Under the pieces are notes generated by a model. It made no database searches. It saw only the letters and a program-made list of their open reading frames with translations, and had not been told where the DNA came from. A DNA stretch of 51,346 nucleotides from an uncultured Prevotellaceae bacterium (GTDB taxonomy: Bacteria; Bacteroidota; Bacteroidia; Bacteroidales; Bacteroidaceae): positions 1 through 51,346 of the forward strand of contig ONQT01000019.1 of assembly GCA_900320045.1 (NCBI GenBank). Reading direction: 5' to 3'. This document shows positions 23,372-32,197 of the stretch, one piece after another (positions within the stretch are counted from its first letter, which is position 1; each line of letters begins with the position of its first letter). The position numbers and the translations under genes were made by a program.

Positions 23372-25822
23372 TTATTTCTTATTCATCCATCTATAGACAG
23401 CAGGCTGAAGCACATAGGACAGTACAACGGCAGCCAACAGTCCGACAAGCGTAGAGAAGCCCACGCTGCGAATGGCTGGATGCTGTGCGAGCAACATGCT
23501 GCTGACGGTGATGATGAGGATAATGGCTGACAACAACACGGCAGTCTTGTGGTAATGCAGATTGCCTTGCTGGAGACCATTCATCACAAAAATACTATAG
23601 TCAACACCGATACCAAAGATAAAGGTGGAGATGATAATACTGATGAGGTTGAACTGCACACCGAAGATGTTCATGACACCCAATACAATGAGCCAACTTA
23701 GAAGGATGGGGGCAAACCCCAGCAGGGTGTCTTTCATCTTGAAGTGGAACGAAAGCAGCAGCACCACAAAGACAAACGCCATCGACAGCCATTGCAGCGT
23801 ATCAAAGTCACTGCTCATCTGCAGCAACGTGTCGGTTGTATAATAATAGGTGTCGAGCACCAGCAGACTTGGATGGCTGCTGACGGCATCACAGATGCGG
23901 ATATAGTCGCTGTTGCTACTACGGACAGAATCGTTCTGACAGCGCACGGAGGTAAATACCAGATAGTCTCCACCGTATGATTCCTCTGTCAGCGTCGACA
24001 AATAACCTTCAGGAATGATGTTGGCCTCATAGAGTGCTGCAGGCTCATAATCGGCATTAGCTGCCTCAAAGAACGCACTGAAGGCATCGGCATTCAGACC
24101 GGCCTTGGGAGCCGTCTCACCGATCAGTCTTCTGACTGTTGCCTGACGCTCCGGGGTCCAATAGCGATGCCATGCGTCAATGCGCTGCTGTTGGATGTGC
24201 AGCGGAACCAACAGCTGATTGGTATGGGTATAGCTCTTCACCAGTCCGATGCGCTGCAGCGAGTCCAGTTTGCGGTCGAGCAGTGCGAAGTTGTCGAGGG
24301 CTTCTTCCATCGTGCGTCCCTCGCTGGCGAAGTATTTGATCTTGTCGCCGGTATAAGTCTTGTCGCGGAGCAGGTTCTCTGAATGCTCCGTGATGTTGGC
24401 ATCGTAGCCTAAGTTGTGCATGTCAGCATCAAAATGTGTACCTCCAATGAGGAAGGCACCGATGCCGACAAGTGTTATCAACAGAATCACTGCGATAAGT
24501 GGTTTCTTTCGGTCGAAGGGATAGTTGTTGGTATAGTCAATAAAAGCAGGGAACGAAGTCGTATTTCCCTTTCCCCTTAACATCTGCGGCAGATAGGTCA
24601 GCGAGAACAACGTGGTGCCGAGGATGGCAAAGGCTGCAAACAGTCCGAAGTCACGCAGCAGGTCTGTATTGACAAAGATAAGTCCTGCAAAGGAGCCGAT
24701 GGTAGTAACGCATCCTAACAGCACGGGCTTGACCTGGTCTTGCAGCAACTGGTCGGTATCGTTCACATAACGATGATGCGTCAGCACATGGAGCACATAG
24801 CTCATGGCCACTCCCAAGACGACACCGCCAATACCTAACGCCAATAGCGAGAACTCGCCTTTCAACCAATACATCATGGTCAGACCGAAGAGCGTGCCAA
24901 AAGCCACTGGCAACAACAGAAGGGGAATTGTGTCCCAACGGCGGAAGCAGTATAGCAGGAGCAACAGTACCAACAACAATGCACCGGCTATCGTCGTGGT
25001 CAGGTCGTGCTTAATCTGTGTAGAGTTATAGAATCCGCTAGCTGGGGTGCCGTGATAAGTAATACGCACTTCCGGATAACTCTTGGCAAACTGTTCTATC
25101 TGCTGGTTCATCATCTGGAACATGGCTGAGCCCTGTCCCGTATTGGTCGACGAATAGCGCGGTGTGAGGAAAGCCAGGCAGACGGTAGAGTCCGGCACAA
25201 AGAAATGGCCGTCTATGGTCTGGTAATTACCTGCACTCATCATGGGCGCCAACTGCTCGGCCAGTACCGTACGCATGCCCATCGGATCCATCTGGATGAG
25301 TTCAGGGAACATCTCTCCGAACTCTCCCGTCAGGTCGTCGCGGTTCTGCAGCATCTGCCGTTCGAAGTGTTCACGGGTCAGCAGTGTATCGAACCGTGCA
25401 TAGGCCGTTGTATCGATATAGGCAGGCAGGTGTGCTACCATATAGTCAATAGCCTCGGGTAGCAGGTCTTCGTCCAAGTGGTAGAATATATCGCCAATGA
25501 CGGAATCCTGGTCCTGAGCCTGCAACGAATCGACGAAAGCGTCACATACCGCAGCCAACTGTTCAGTAGGCATCGGATGTCCGCTGTCATCTACAGCCTC
25601 GAACGTCACAAACACCTTGTCCTTGATTTTCAAGTCGGCAAAGGCCAACTTGGTCGTGCCGTCCTCGTTCTTCGACGACGGCATGAGCTTGTTGATGTCT
25701 TCCTCTAAGTGTATCTGGCCGGCATAGTAGCCAAAGAAAACGAAAAGCGCTGTCATGGACAGCCAACAAATAGCCCGATGACTGTGGAAGTAGCGGGCAA
25801 GGTGTATAAAAAGACGGGTCAT
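23372..25822 (-). CDS. MMPL/RND-type lipid exporter
   Basis: An 816-residue membrane protein. I start at the ATG at 25822 (MTRLFIHLARYFHSHRAICW) because the 18 residues before it are unlike the family and this ATG overlaps the dehydratase stop. The layout is one transmembrane helix, a large periplasmic domain, five or so helices (from 'GALLLVLLLLLYCF' to 'LFSLTYLPQ'), then the same again, ending 'GFSTLVGLLAAVVLSYVLQP'. 'FGIGVDYSIFVMNGL' is the diagnostic MMPL/RND helix. Such exporters move lipid-like products out of the inner membrane, and one is a standard part of aryl-polyene clusters. A proton-driven mechanism is inferred from the family. Confidence 0.9.
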   Translation of the reverse strand: MTRLFIHLARYFHSHRAICWLSMTALFVFFGYYAGQIHLEEDINKLMPSSKNEDGTTKLAFADLKIKDKVFVTFEAVDDSGHPMPTEQLAAVCDAFVDSLQAQDQDSVIGDIFYHLDEDLLPEAIDYMVAHLPAYIDTTAYARFDTLLTREHFERQMLQNRDDLTGEFGEMFPELIQMDPMGMRTVLAEQLAPMMSAGNYQTIDGHFFVPDSTVCLAFLTPRYSSTNTGQGSAMFQMMNQQIEQFAKSYPEVRITYHGTPASGFYNSTQIKHDLTTTIAGALLLVLLLLLYCFRRWDTIPLLLLPVAFGTLFGLTMMYWLKGEFSLLALGIGGVVLGVAMSYVLHVLTHHRYVNDTDQLLQDQVKPVLLGCVTTIGSFAGLIFVNTDLLRDFGLFAAFAILGTTLFSLTYLPQMLRGKGNTTSFPAFIDYTNNYPFDRKKPLIAVILLITLVGIGAFLIGGTHFDADMHNLGYDANITEHSENLLRDKTYTGDKIKYFASEGRTMEEALDNFALLDRKLDSLQRIGLVKSYTHTNQLLVPLHIQQQRIDAWHRYWTPERQATVRRLIGETAPKAGLNADAFSAFFEAANADYEPAALYEANIIPEGYLSTLTEESYGGDYLVFTSVRCQNDSVRSSNSDYIRICDAVSSHPSLLVLDTYYYTTDTLLQMSSDFDTLQWLSMAFVFVVLLLSFHFKMKDTLLGFAPILLSWLIVLGVMNIFGVQFNLISIIISTFIFGIGVDYSIFVMNGLQQGNLHYHKTAVLLSAIILIITVSSMLLAQHPAIRSVGFSTLVGLLAAVVLSYVLQPAVYRWMNKK

Positions 25823-26241
25823 TGGATGAATATTTTCAGATTTACCTCCGCGATGGCTTCCTCGCCGACGCAGCATGTTCCTGTAGCCATCGAGACATTG
25901 CCGAACGTCATGGTGAACTGGACTGTAGTCTCAAGGCGCTCACCGACACGAGGCCGACGATGGCAGACGTAGTTCTTAACTTCGCCAATGATGCCCACGG
26001 GAGGTTCTGTGAGGTTTTTGGCCAAGGCCTGACAGCCAGCCAAGGCCGAGCAGGACTGGGCGATATGCTCAATGATTCCAGACTCGGCCATGGTGCCGTC
26101 GGGCAGTATGAAATAATTGTCGGCTTCTACGGCCAACGTGGTGGCAGCGCTGTTTTCGTCACGTTGCTCCACCGTATTCACCATGATGAATGGCGCCCGT
26201 TGGGGTATTAACCGCAGAATATCATCACCGCTGTAGATCAT
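25819..26241 (-). CDS. ApeP-like hotdog-fold 3-hydroxyacyl-ACP dehydratase
   Basis: A 140-residue single hotdog domain. 'ILRLIPQRAPFIMVNTV' matches the start of FabZ/FabA-type dehydratases, but the FabZ 'GHFP ... PGV' catalytic histidine motif is absent and replaced by 'FILPDGTMAESGIIEHIAQ'. This is the pattern of ApeP-like dehydratases of aryl-polyene systems, where the helix carries the key residues. It would remove water from 3-hydroxyacyl-ACP intermediates during chain extension. It overlaps the ACP gene (ATGA, 26238-26241) and the exporter (25819-25822) by four bases each, so expression is tightly coupled. The absence of GHFP is a family trait and not evidence of decay. Confidence 0.78.
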   Translation of the reverse strand: MIYSGDDILRLIPQRAPFIMVNTVEQRDENSAATTLAVEADNYFILPDGTMAESGIIEHIAQSCSALAGCQALAKNLTEPPVGIIGEVKNYVCHRRPRVGERLETTVQFTMTFGNVSMATGTCCVGEEAIAEVNLKIFIQ

Positions 26242-26483
26242 GCAGCCTGGTGCTCAAAGATATAGTCGTACAGATTGTTGAAGGTCTGGATCTTCTTCAG
26301 GTCCTCAACGGGGATGGTAACCTTATAGTTGAACTGCACCAGAGCGATAAGGTCTACCAAATTGATGCTGTCAAGATTGAGTGTGTCCTTCAGGTTTGCA
26401 TCAGGTGCGAACTCGCTCTCTTCGATTTCAAACTCCTCAGCCAGCAGGCTGTTTACTTTTGTGATAATTTCTTCGCGTGTCAT
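26238..26483 (-). CDS. acyl carrier protein
   Basis: An 81-residue acidic ACP. The phosphopantetheine site is Ser39 in 'LNLDSINLVDL', which replaces the fatty-acid ACP motif GADSLD, so this is probably a pathway-specific ACP and not the housekeeping AcpP. It carries growing chains between the KAS and dehydratase encoded on either side. It overlaps the dehydratase gene by four bases and follows the KAS stop after 42 bases, within which a 25-bp repeat (26509-26533) lies. Confidence 0.92.
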   Translation of the reverse strand: MTREEIITKVNSLLAEEFEIEESEFAPDANLKDTLNLDSINLVDLIALVQFNYKVTIPVEDLKKIQTFNNLYDYIFEHQAA

Positions 26484-26508
26484 AATGATTAATGTTTTAT
26501 TTTATTTT

Positions 26509-26533
26509 GGTATTTCGATGTTTCGTTATTTCG
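26509..26533. repeat. 25-bp interspersed repeat at the KAS 3' end
   Basis: On the minus strand it reads CGAAATAACGAAACATCG followed by AAATACC. A copy matching at 23 of 25 positions lies at 34191-34215 before fabG. The last codons and stop of the KAS gene fall inside it. Confidence 0.7.
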
Positions 26534-27752
26534 TGATGTTCTTGATAATCAGCGTTGAGTTGGTGCCTCCGAAACCGAAGGAGTTGCTCAGGAACATATC
26601 AAAATGTTGCTGGCGGGTCTCCGGCAGGACGTTGATGCACTTGGTCACCTCGTCAGGATTCTCGAAGTTCAGCGAGCCTCCGATGAAGTCATTCTTCATC
26701 ATCAGCATGGAATAGACAATCTCCGAAGCACCGGCCATCCACATCTCATGTCCTGTCAGACTCTTCGTCGAGGTGACAGGCACACGGTAGTCGCCAAACA
26801 CCTGTGCGATAGCCTCTGCCTCACGGCTGTCACCGATAGGTGTCGATGTAGCGTGGGCATTGACATAACCGATATCCTTGATATTGACGCCTGAACTCTC
26901 AACACAACGCAGCAGTGAGCGGGCAGGTCCCTCCACATTAGGAGTGGAGATATGGTCGCCGTTGCCAGAGAATCCCCAGCCCATAATTTCGGCTAAGATG
27001 GGAGCGCCACGCTTGACAGCGTGCTCGTAACTCTCGATGATAACCGTTGCAGCACCACCGCTGGGAACCAGTCCATCGCGGTCGCGGTCAAAGGGACGGC
27101 TGGCCTTCGTAGGATCGTCTATACGGGTAGAGAAAGTCTGCAGGGCGTCGAATGAAGCGATGCCATACATGTTGTTCTCCTCAGCACCACCACAGACGAT
27201 GCAGTCCTGCAAGCCATTCTTGATGAGCAAATAACCCAGTCCTAACGACTGTGAACCGCTGGCGCAAGCTGCCGATGCCGTAAGATTGATACCTTTCAGG
27301 TGGAACAGTGTGGCGAGATTCATGGTTACCGTCGAATTCATCGACTGGAAGATGGCGCCACTACCACAGGCAGCTGTCGAGCCAGCCTGACGGAACTTGT
27401 CCATAGCTACCATAGTAGCCTCAGCTACTGAGTCGTTACCATAGATAACACCCACCTCGTGGCTATCGATATAGTCTTGCTCCAGTCGAGCCTGCTCCAA
27501 AGCCTGCACGGTAGCCATATAGGCATACTGTGCCTCCTCAGGCATCATCTGGCGCACATTACGGCTCAACACCTTCTTCAAGTCGGGACGCGGCACGTTA
27601 CCACAAATGGGCGAACGGAAACCAGCGTCCTTACGCTCCTGGTTGAAAATGATACCGCTACGGCATTCAAACAGAGACTGGCGCACCTCATCGAGCGTCG
27701 TACCGATGCACGACCAAATGCCCATTCCCGTTATTACTACTCTTCTTTCCAT
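26526..27752 (-). CDS. beta-ketoacyl-ACP synthase (KAS II / FabF-like)
   Basis: A 408-residue thiolase-fold condensing enzyme starting MERRVVITGMGIWS. The catalytic triad is intact: Cys in 'ASAACASGSQSLG', His in 'NAHATSTPIGD' (the usual NAHGTSTP with Ala for Gly) and His in 'KSLTGHEMWMAGASE'. The closing 'NSFGFGGTN' motif is present. It extends acyl chains with malonyl-ACP. Its place beside a dedicated ACP, ApeP-like dehydratase and lipid exporter suggests a secondary polyene-type pathway. No chain-length-factor partner is adjacent. The frame extends nine bases further to a TTG, but ATG at 27752 fits the family. Confidence 0.93.
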   Translation of the reverse strand: MERRVVITGMGIWSCIGTTLDEVRQSLFECRSGIIFNQERKDAGFRSPICGNVPRPDLKKVLSRNVRQMMPEEAQYAYMATVQALEQARLEQDYIDSHEVGVIYGNDSVAEATMVAMDKFRQAGSTAACGSGAIFQSMNSTVTMNLATLFHLKGINLTASAACASGSQSLGLGYLLIKNGLQDCIVCGGAEENNMYGIASFDALQTFSTRIDDPTKASRPFDRDRDGLVPSGGAATVIIESYEHAVKRGAPILAEIMGWGFSGNGDHISTPNVEGPARSLLRCVESSGVNIKDIGYVNAHATSTPIGDSREAEAIAQVFGDYRVPVTSTKSLTGHEMWMAGASEIVYSMLMMKNDFIGGSLNFENPDEVTKCINVLPETRQQHFDMFLSNSFGFGGTNSTLIIKNITK

Positions 27753-27761
27753 AATAATCAA

Positions 27762-28937
27762 TTATCTATTATCTGTTATCGATTTCTTAAAACATCTTCT
27801 GCGCTTTACGAATTCAGGCTTCAATGGCTTCCACTGCGACAACTCGCGCACATTATCCTCCAACTGCGGTCCCGTCTCGGCCCACTTAAATCCTAAATGG
27901 TTATAGATGGGTATCAGGTCGTTGAAGAACAGAGCGTTGACGCCCAGTCCCTGATAGTCGGGACGAATGGCAATGAGCAACATCTCCGCACTATCTTCAT
28001 GCTTACACCAGAGGCACTTGGCCAGATGCCACCAGCCAAATGGCAGCAAACGTCCATGGGCTTTTTGCATGGCACGCGACATACATCCCATCGTGATGGC
28101 TACTCCCACTACTTCTTCCTTGTCGTTCACCACTACAGGAATCAGTCGGTTATCTATCAGTCTCAGATACTTGTCCACGAACTGCTTCTCCTGCTTCTCG
28201 GACAATGCCGAGAATCCGAAGATGGGCGTATAGGCCTCGTTGAGCAAATCGAAGACCTTCTTGCCATAACCCCGTTGCGAGATATCCTTATTAGACAGTT
28301 TAATGACCTTTAGTCCTATCTGCTCACGGACATACTGAGACGTTCTGGCATAGCGTGCCGGAACCTCTTCAGGAACGTTGATGCGTATCTGCAACCAGTC
28401 CACCTCCTTCTCAAATCCCATCGCCTCCATGTGACGGGGATAGTACTCCGGATTGTAAATGGTACTCATGGTGCCCGTCAGGTGGAAGTCCTCAACCAGC
28501 ATACCTTCCTTGTCGAAGTCGGTAATGCCCATCGGACCTTGTATGGTCTCCATTCCGAAAGACTTGCCCCACTGGGCGACAGCATCCATCAGCGCTTTCG
28601 ACACCTCTGCGTCGTCGATGAATTCCAGCATCGAGAAGCGCACGTCGCGTTTCTTCCAGCGCTCGTTAGCCTTGCGGTTGATGATACCCACAATGCGTCC
28701 AACTGCCTTGCCACTACGATAGGCCAGGAATGGCTGAATGTCCGAGAATTCAAAGGCCGGATTCTTGCGAGCATCGAGCAGGTCGCGCACGTCGCTTTCC
28801 ATATCGGGCACATATTGGGGAGTGTTCTTATATATATAATAAGGTAGACGGACGAAGTCGTCCATCTGCCTTTTGTTTACGATTTTGATGATTCGTACCG
28901 GTTGATTACTCTCCAATAAGGTGTCTCTCTCAGACAT
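27762..28937 (-). CDS. GNAT-fold protein (YghO-like), function unknown
   Basis: A 391-residue cytoplasmic protein. The N-terminal part has 'FVRLPYYIYKNTPQYVPDM' and 'AVGRIVGIINRKAN', and the middle has 'IQGPMGITDFDKEGMLVEDF'. The C-terminal part has the acetyl-CoA-binding type motif 'LLIAIRPDYQGLGVNALFFNDL'. This layout matches the large GNAT-like proteins related to E. coli YghO; the substrate is unknown. It lies between glmM (24-base gap) and the KAS (9-base gap from its stop to the KAS ATG), so it is probably transcribed with the cassette. An acyl-transfer role in the neighbouring lipid pathway is only a guess. Confidence 0.75.
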   Translation of the reverse strand: MSERDTLLESNQPVRIIKIVNKRQMDDFVRLPYYIYKNTPQYVPDMESDVRDLLDARKNPAFEFSDIQPFLAYRSGKAVGRIVGIINRKANERWKKRDVRFSMLEFIDDAEVSKALMDAVAQWGKSFGMETIQGPMGITDFDKEGMLVEDFHLTGTMSTIYNPEYYPRHMEAMGFEKEVDWLQIRINVPEEVPARYARTSQYVREQIGLKVIKLSNKDISQRGYGKKVFDLLNEAYTPIFGFSALSEKQEKQFVDKYLRLIDNRLIPVVVNDKEEVVGVAITMGCMSRAMQKAHGRLLPFGWWHLAKCLWCKHEDSAEMLLIAIRPDYQGLGVNALFFNDLIPIYNHLGFKWAETGPQLEDNVRELSQWKPLKPEFVKRRRCFKKSITDNR

Positions 28938-28961
28938 TTAAAATCGTTTATTTTATAATTA

Positions 28962-30362
28962 CTATTGCATGTCGTAGACGACCTGCATGAGTTTCTTGCC
29001 TATCTCGTCGGCTGACTCCATGGTGCTTGCCTCGCTATATACGCGAATAATGGGTTCTGTATTCGACTTTCGCAGGTGTACCCAACGGTCGGGGAAGTCA
29101 ATCTTCACGCCGTCGATATCGTTGACCTGTGCAGTAGGATCCTGCGCGAACATCTCCTTGACCTTACGCAGGATAGCGTCGACATCCGTATCAGGTGTGA
29201 GGTCGATGCGGTTCTTGGCTATCTGGTAGTCAGGGAAGGTCTTGCGCAACTCGCTGACGGTGCACCCCTTCTGGGCCAACGATGTCAGGAAGAGGGCAAT
29301 TCCCACCAGGGCATCGCGACCGTAGTGGCTCTCGGGATAGATGACGCCACCGTTTCCTTCACCTCCAATGACAGCTCCCACCTCTTTCATCTTGGTGGTC
29401 ACGTTGACCTCACCAACGGCAGCAGCAGCATACTTGCCACCGTGACGCTCCGTCACATCGCGCAAGGCACGGGTAGACGACAGATTGCTAACGGTATTGC
29501 CCGTTGTCTGTGACAATACGTAGTCGGCTACGCTGACCAGTGTATATTCCTCACCGAACATACGACCTTTTTCATCGATGAATGCCAGACGGTCTACATC
29601 GGGGTCAACGACGATACCGAGGTCATAGCGTCCGCTCTTCATCTCCTCCATGATGCCTTGCAGATTCTTCTCCAAAGGCTCAGGATTGTGGGCAAAGTCG
29701 CCCGTTACCTCCCCATTGAGGAACTTGTAGGTCACGCCCAGACGGTCAAGCAACTTGGGAAGTACCAGGCCGCCAACGCTATTGATGGAGTCCACACAGA
29801 CGCGGAACTTCTTGCTGGCCACGAGGTCGGCATCCACTAGACGCAGGTCGAGGACACTCTGCACGTGACGGTCGTCGAAGCTATTGTCAAGAGTTACCTT
29901 ACCCAATTGGTCGACCTCTGCATACTGGAAGTTCTCTTTCTCGGCCATATCGAGCACCTGCTGTCCGTCTGCAGCAGTCAGGAACTCGCCCTCGCTGTTC
30001 AGCAGTTTCAGGGCGTTCCACTGACGGGGATTGTGCGAGGCTGTGATGATGATACCACCGTCAGCACTGCTCATGCGTACAGCCAACTCGGTAGTTGGCG
30101 TCGAGGCATAGCCGATGTCGAGCACGTCGATTCCCATGCCTACCAGTGTGCCGCAGACAACGTCGCGCACCATTGGACCTGAGATACGACCGTCGCGACC
30201 GACGACAATCTTGAGTTTTTGGCCGTTAGCCTTTGACTTTTGCCCTGCGATGAACATGGCATAAGCGGTTGTAAACTTAACGATATCCAACGGATTGAGG
30301 GTATCACCAGTAGGTCCACCGATGGTTCCGCGAATGCCGGATATGGATTTGATAAGTGTCAT
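28962..30362 (-). CDS. glmM: phosphoglucosamine mutase
   Basis: A 466-residue member of the phosphohexomutase family. The phospho-serine loop is 'TASHNPRQWNALKLL', the metal loop 'DPDVDRLAF', the sugar loop 'GGEGNGGV' and the phosphate-binding end 'RKSNTEPIIRVYSEA'. The long spacing and SNTEP motif favour GlmM over phosphomannomutase. It converts glucosamine-6-phosphate to glucosamine-1-phosphate for peptidoglycan and LPS precursors. Near residues 40-50, 'GQKSKANGQKLK' interrupts the usual junction before 'IVVGRDGRISG' and looks repeat-derived (30211-30246). Neighbours nrnA and DUF4827 lipoprotein upstream match a common Bacteroidales order. Confidence 0.9.
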   Translation of the reverse strand: MTLIKSISGIRGTIGGPTGDTLNPLDIVKFTTAYAMFIAGQKSKANGQKLKIVVGRDGRISGPMVRDVVCGTLVGMGIDVLDIGYASTPTTELAVRMSSADGGIIITASHNPRQWNALKLLNSEGEFLTAADGQQVLDMAEKENFQYAEVDQLGKVTLDNSFDDRHVQSVLDLRLVDADLVASKKFRVCVDSINSVGGLVLPKLLDRLGVTYKFLNGEVTGDFAHNPEPLEKNLQGIMEEMKSGRYDLGIVVDPDVDRLAFIDEKGRMFGEEYTLVSVADYVLSQTTGNTVSNLSSTRALRDVTERHGGKYAAAAVGEVNVTTKMKEVGAVIGGEGNGGVIYPESHYGRDALVGIALFLTSLAQKGCTVSELRKTFPDYQIAKNRIDLTPDTDVDAILRKVKEMFAQDPTAQVNDIDGVKIDFPDRWVHLRKSNTEPIIRVYSEASTMESADEIGKKLMQVVYDMQ

Positions 30363-30394
30363 ATCTTTATCTTTTTACAATTTCAAATTCAATA

Positions 30395-31060
30395 TTACAG
30401 CTTGCGCTGATAGGTAATCTCATAGAAATAGGGTGTCACACTGGACGAGGCGTCAGCCGTTCCCTGCGAGTGAGGCACAATGAGGCGAACTTTGGCAATC
30501 TCGTCGTTAGCTTCCTCCGGATACCCCACACTGATATAGTTAAGCGGCACGAGCCAGCCAGCAGGTACGGATGCTGAACCATGGAACTGATACATCATGC
30601 CGTTCACAAAGGAGCCGGTGATGTTGTTACCATTGCGGTAGACGTTCATACGGTCAATATAGTTGGCAACATCAACAGTTCCCAAACCTGACAGTGTAAT
30701 GAAAGCGTGAATGTCGTTACGGATAACCACCTGACCCGTCATGATGTTCTGCTCCCTAAAACGGCAGTCCAGCACCTCGTTCTTCTTATCCTCGAGCTTG
30801 GTTCCGCAGCCTTTACGCATAATCTGCATATAGACGCCATTGCGTTCGAAACGCACATACTGGTTACTGGTGGTATTGGTGGTCTCTCCCTGTGCCTTGA
30901 ATGTAGCTTCATCGATGACCTGTATACCCTGTTGGGAAATAAAGGAGTTGATGGCGTCACGCTCCTTCTCCTTCATGTCGGAGTAGGTCTCGTATTTCTC
31001 ACATCCTGTCATCAGCAGCAGGGTGCAAAGCAGGACTATGGGATAAATGATTTTTCTCAT
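30395..31060 (-). CDS. DUF4827 lipoprotein
   Basis: A 221-residue predicted lipoprotein: signal peptide MRKIIYPIVLLCTLLLMTGC with the lipobox Cys at 20. The body has 'ERDAINSFISQQGIQVI' and ends in a beta-rich domain ('GSFVNGMMYQFHGSASVPAGW'). The overall form recalls FKBP-like proteins, but the prolyl-isomerase site is not evident. This is the Bacteroidales family DUF4827 by position and sequence feel; its function is unknown. It has its own -7 element (31092-31099), and glmM follows 32 bases after the stop. Confidence 0.75.
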   Translation of the reverse strand: MRKIIYPIVLLCTLLLMTGCEKYETYSDMKEKERDAINSFISQQGIQVIDEATFKAQGETTNTTSNQYVRFERNGVYMQIMRKGCGTKLEDKKNEVLDCRFREQNIMTGQVVIRNDIHAFITLSGLGTVDVANYIDRMNVYRNGNNITGSFVNGMMYQFHGSASVPAGWLVPLNYISVGYPEEANDEIAKVRLIVPHSQGTADASSSVTPYFYEITYQRKL

Positions 31061-31091
31061 GCTTTAACGTTCATATTGTCAAATTCGGGCA

Positions 31092-31099
31092 CAAAAGTA
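31092..31099 (-). promoter_or_regulatory. internal -7 element TACTTTTG before the DUF4827 gene
   Basis: On the minus strand TACTTTTG lies 32 bases before the ATG at 31060, in the 71-base gap after nrnA. It could make the downstream genes partly independent of the nucleotidyltransferase promoter. Confidence 0.5.
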
Positions 31100-31131
31100 C
31101 AAAATAAATCTGAATTATGAGGCTTATTAGG

Positions 31132-32169
31132 CTACTTTAACATGCTTTCAAAGGCTGCCAGCGCCCGTTTGACCACTTCTACAGCCTCATCGATGGAGCA
31201 ATTCAGGCGTCCACCGGAGGCATTCAGATGTCCGCCACCATTGAAGAATTGTGCAGCAACCTCGTTGCACGGGAACTTATCGACCGACCGCAGGGACACC
31301 CAAACGACGTTGTCCTTGTCGGTATCTTCACGAAGCGAGATGCTAAGCTTCAAGCCCTTGATTTGTAGCGGCATATTGACCAATCCCTCAGCATCACCCT
31401 TGATGAAATGGAAACGCTTCAAGTCTTCACGGGTCAGTGCATAGTAGGCCGCATGACGTTCCTGGTCGACCACCAGTTTGTTGCACAGCACGTGACCGAC
31501 GAGTCGCAGACGGTGCTCGGAGTAGTTGTGATAGACATTGCGATAAATCTTGTCCTTGTCAATGTGCTTGGTTAACAGTTGCGAGATGATGTAGTAGATG
31601 TCACAGTTGCTGCTGTTATACGTGAAGCCGCCAGTGTCTGTCATCATACCCGTATAGATAGGAATGGCAAAGTGCTTCGTTTGCTGCTCGAAGAGTCCCA
31701 GCTGCCACACCACACGGAACACCAGTTCGCTGGTGCTCGACGCTTCAGGATGCGACACACAGAGCACGGTATCGACATCGGGTCCCAGATGGTGATCAAT
31801 GAGTACCTTGGGTGCCTTACAGGCCTCCAAGGCTGCCGCCATTTCGTCTGTACGCGATAGTGTATTGAAGTCCAGGCATATCACCAGGTCGCACACCTTC
31901 AGCATGGCTTCGACAAAATCCTTGCGTTTGTCATAGCGAACTATCTTCTCCGAGTTCGGTAACCACTGCAGGTAGTCGGGATATTGGTCAGGAGCAAGCA
32001 TCACAGCTTCCTTACCCATTTGGCGCAACACCTCGCCCATGCCTAACATAGAGCCTAAGGCATCACCGTCAGGATTCTGGTGACAACACAACACAACCAG
32101 TTGCGCACCATCCAGAAGGGTACGCAACTGGCTGCATTGCGCTTCAGTCATGATATCTTTCAGCATCAA
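31132..32169 (-). CDS. DHH/DHHA1 phosphoesterase, NrnA-type nanoRNase / pAp phosphatase
   Basis: A 345-residue protein. Metal-binding motifs run in order: 'CCHQNPDGDALGS', 'VICLDFN', the DHH in 'VLIDHHLGPD', and 'MMTDTGGFTY'. The DHHA1 end has 'GGGHLNASGG'. This is the NrnA layout: it degrades two- to five-base RNA fragments and can dephosphorylate pAp in the cytoplasm. The start may be the first or second Met (32169 or 32166). It lies between a nucleotidyltransferase gene (28-base gap) and the DUF4827 gene. Confidence 0.9.
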   Translation of the reverse strand: MMLKDIMTEAQCSQLRTLLDGAQLVVLCCHQNPDGDALGSMLGMGEVLRQMGKEAVMLAPDQYPDYLQWLPNSEKIVRYDKRKDFVEAMLKVCDLVICLDFNTLSRTDEMAAALEACKAPKVLIDHHLGPDVDTVLCVSHPEASSTSELVFRVVWQLGLFEQQTKHFAIPIYTGMMTDTGGFTYNSSNCDIYYIISQLLTKHIDKDKIYRNVYHNYSEHRLRLVGHVLCNKLVVDQERHAAYYALTREDLKRFHFIKGDAEGLVNMPLQIKGLKLSISLREDTDKDNVVWVSLRSVDKFPCNEVAAQFFNGGGHLNASGGRLNCSIDEAVEVVKRALAAFESMLK

Positions 32170-32197
32170 TTGTCAATGGTCGATTATCAATTGTCAA

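Noticed and set aside
25819-26241. Degenerate FabZ because the GHFP histidine is missing
   Set aside because: ApeP-like dehydratases naturally lack GHFP, and the gene is intact with overlaps on both sides.
26526-27752. Chain-length factor (inactive KAS partner)
   Set aside because: The Cys-His-His triad is complete, so it should be an active condensing enzyme.
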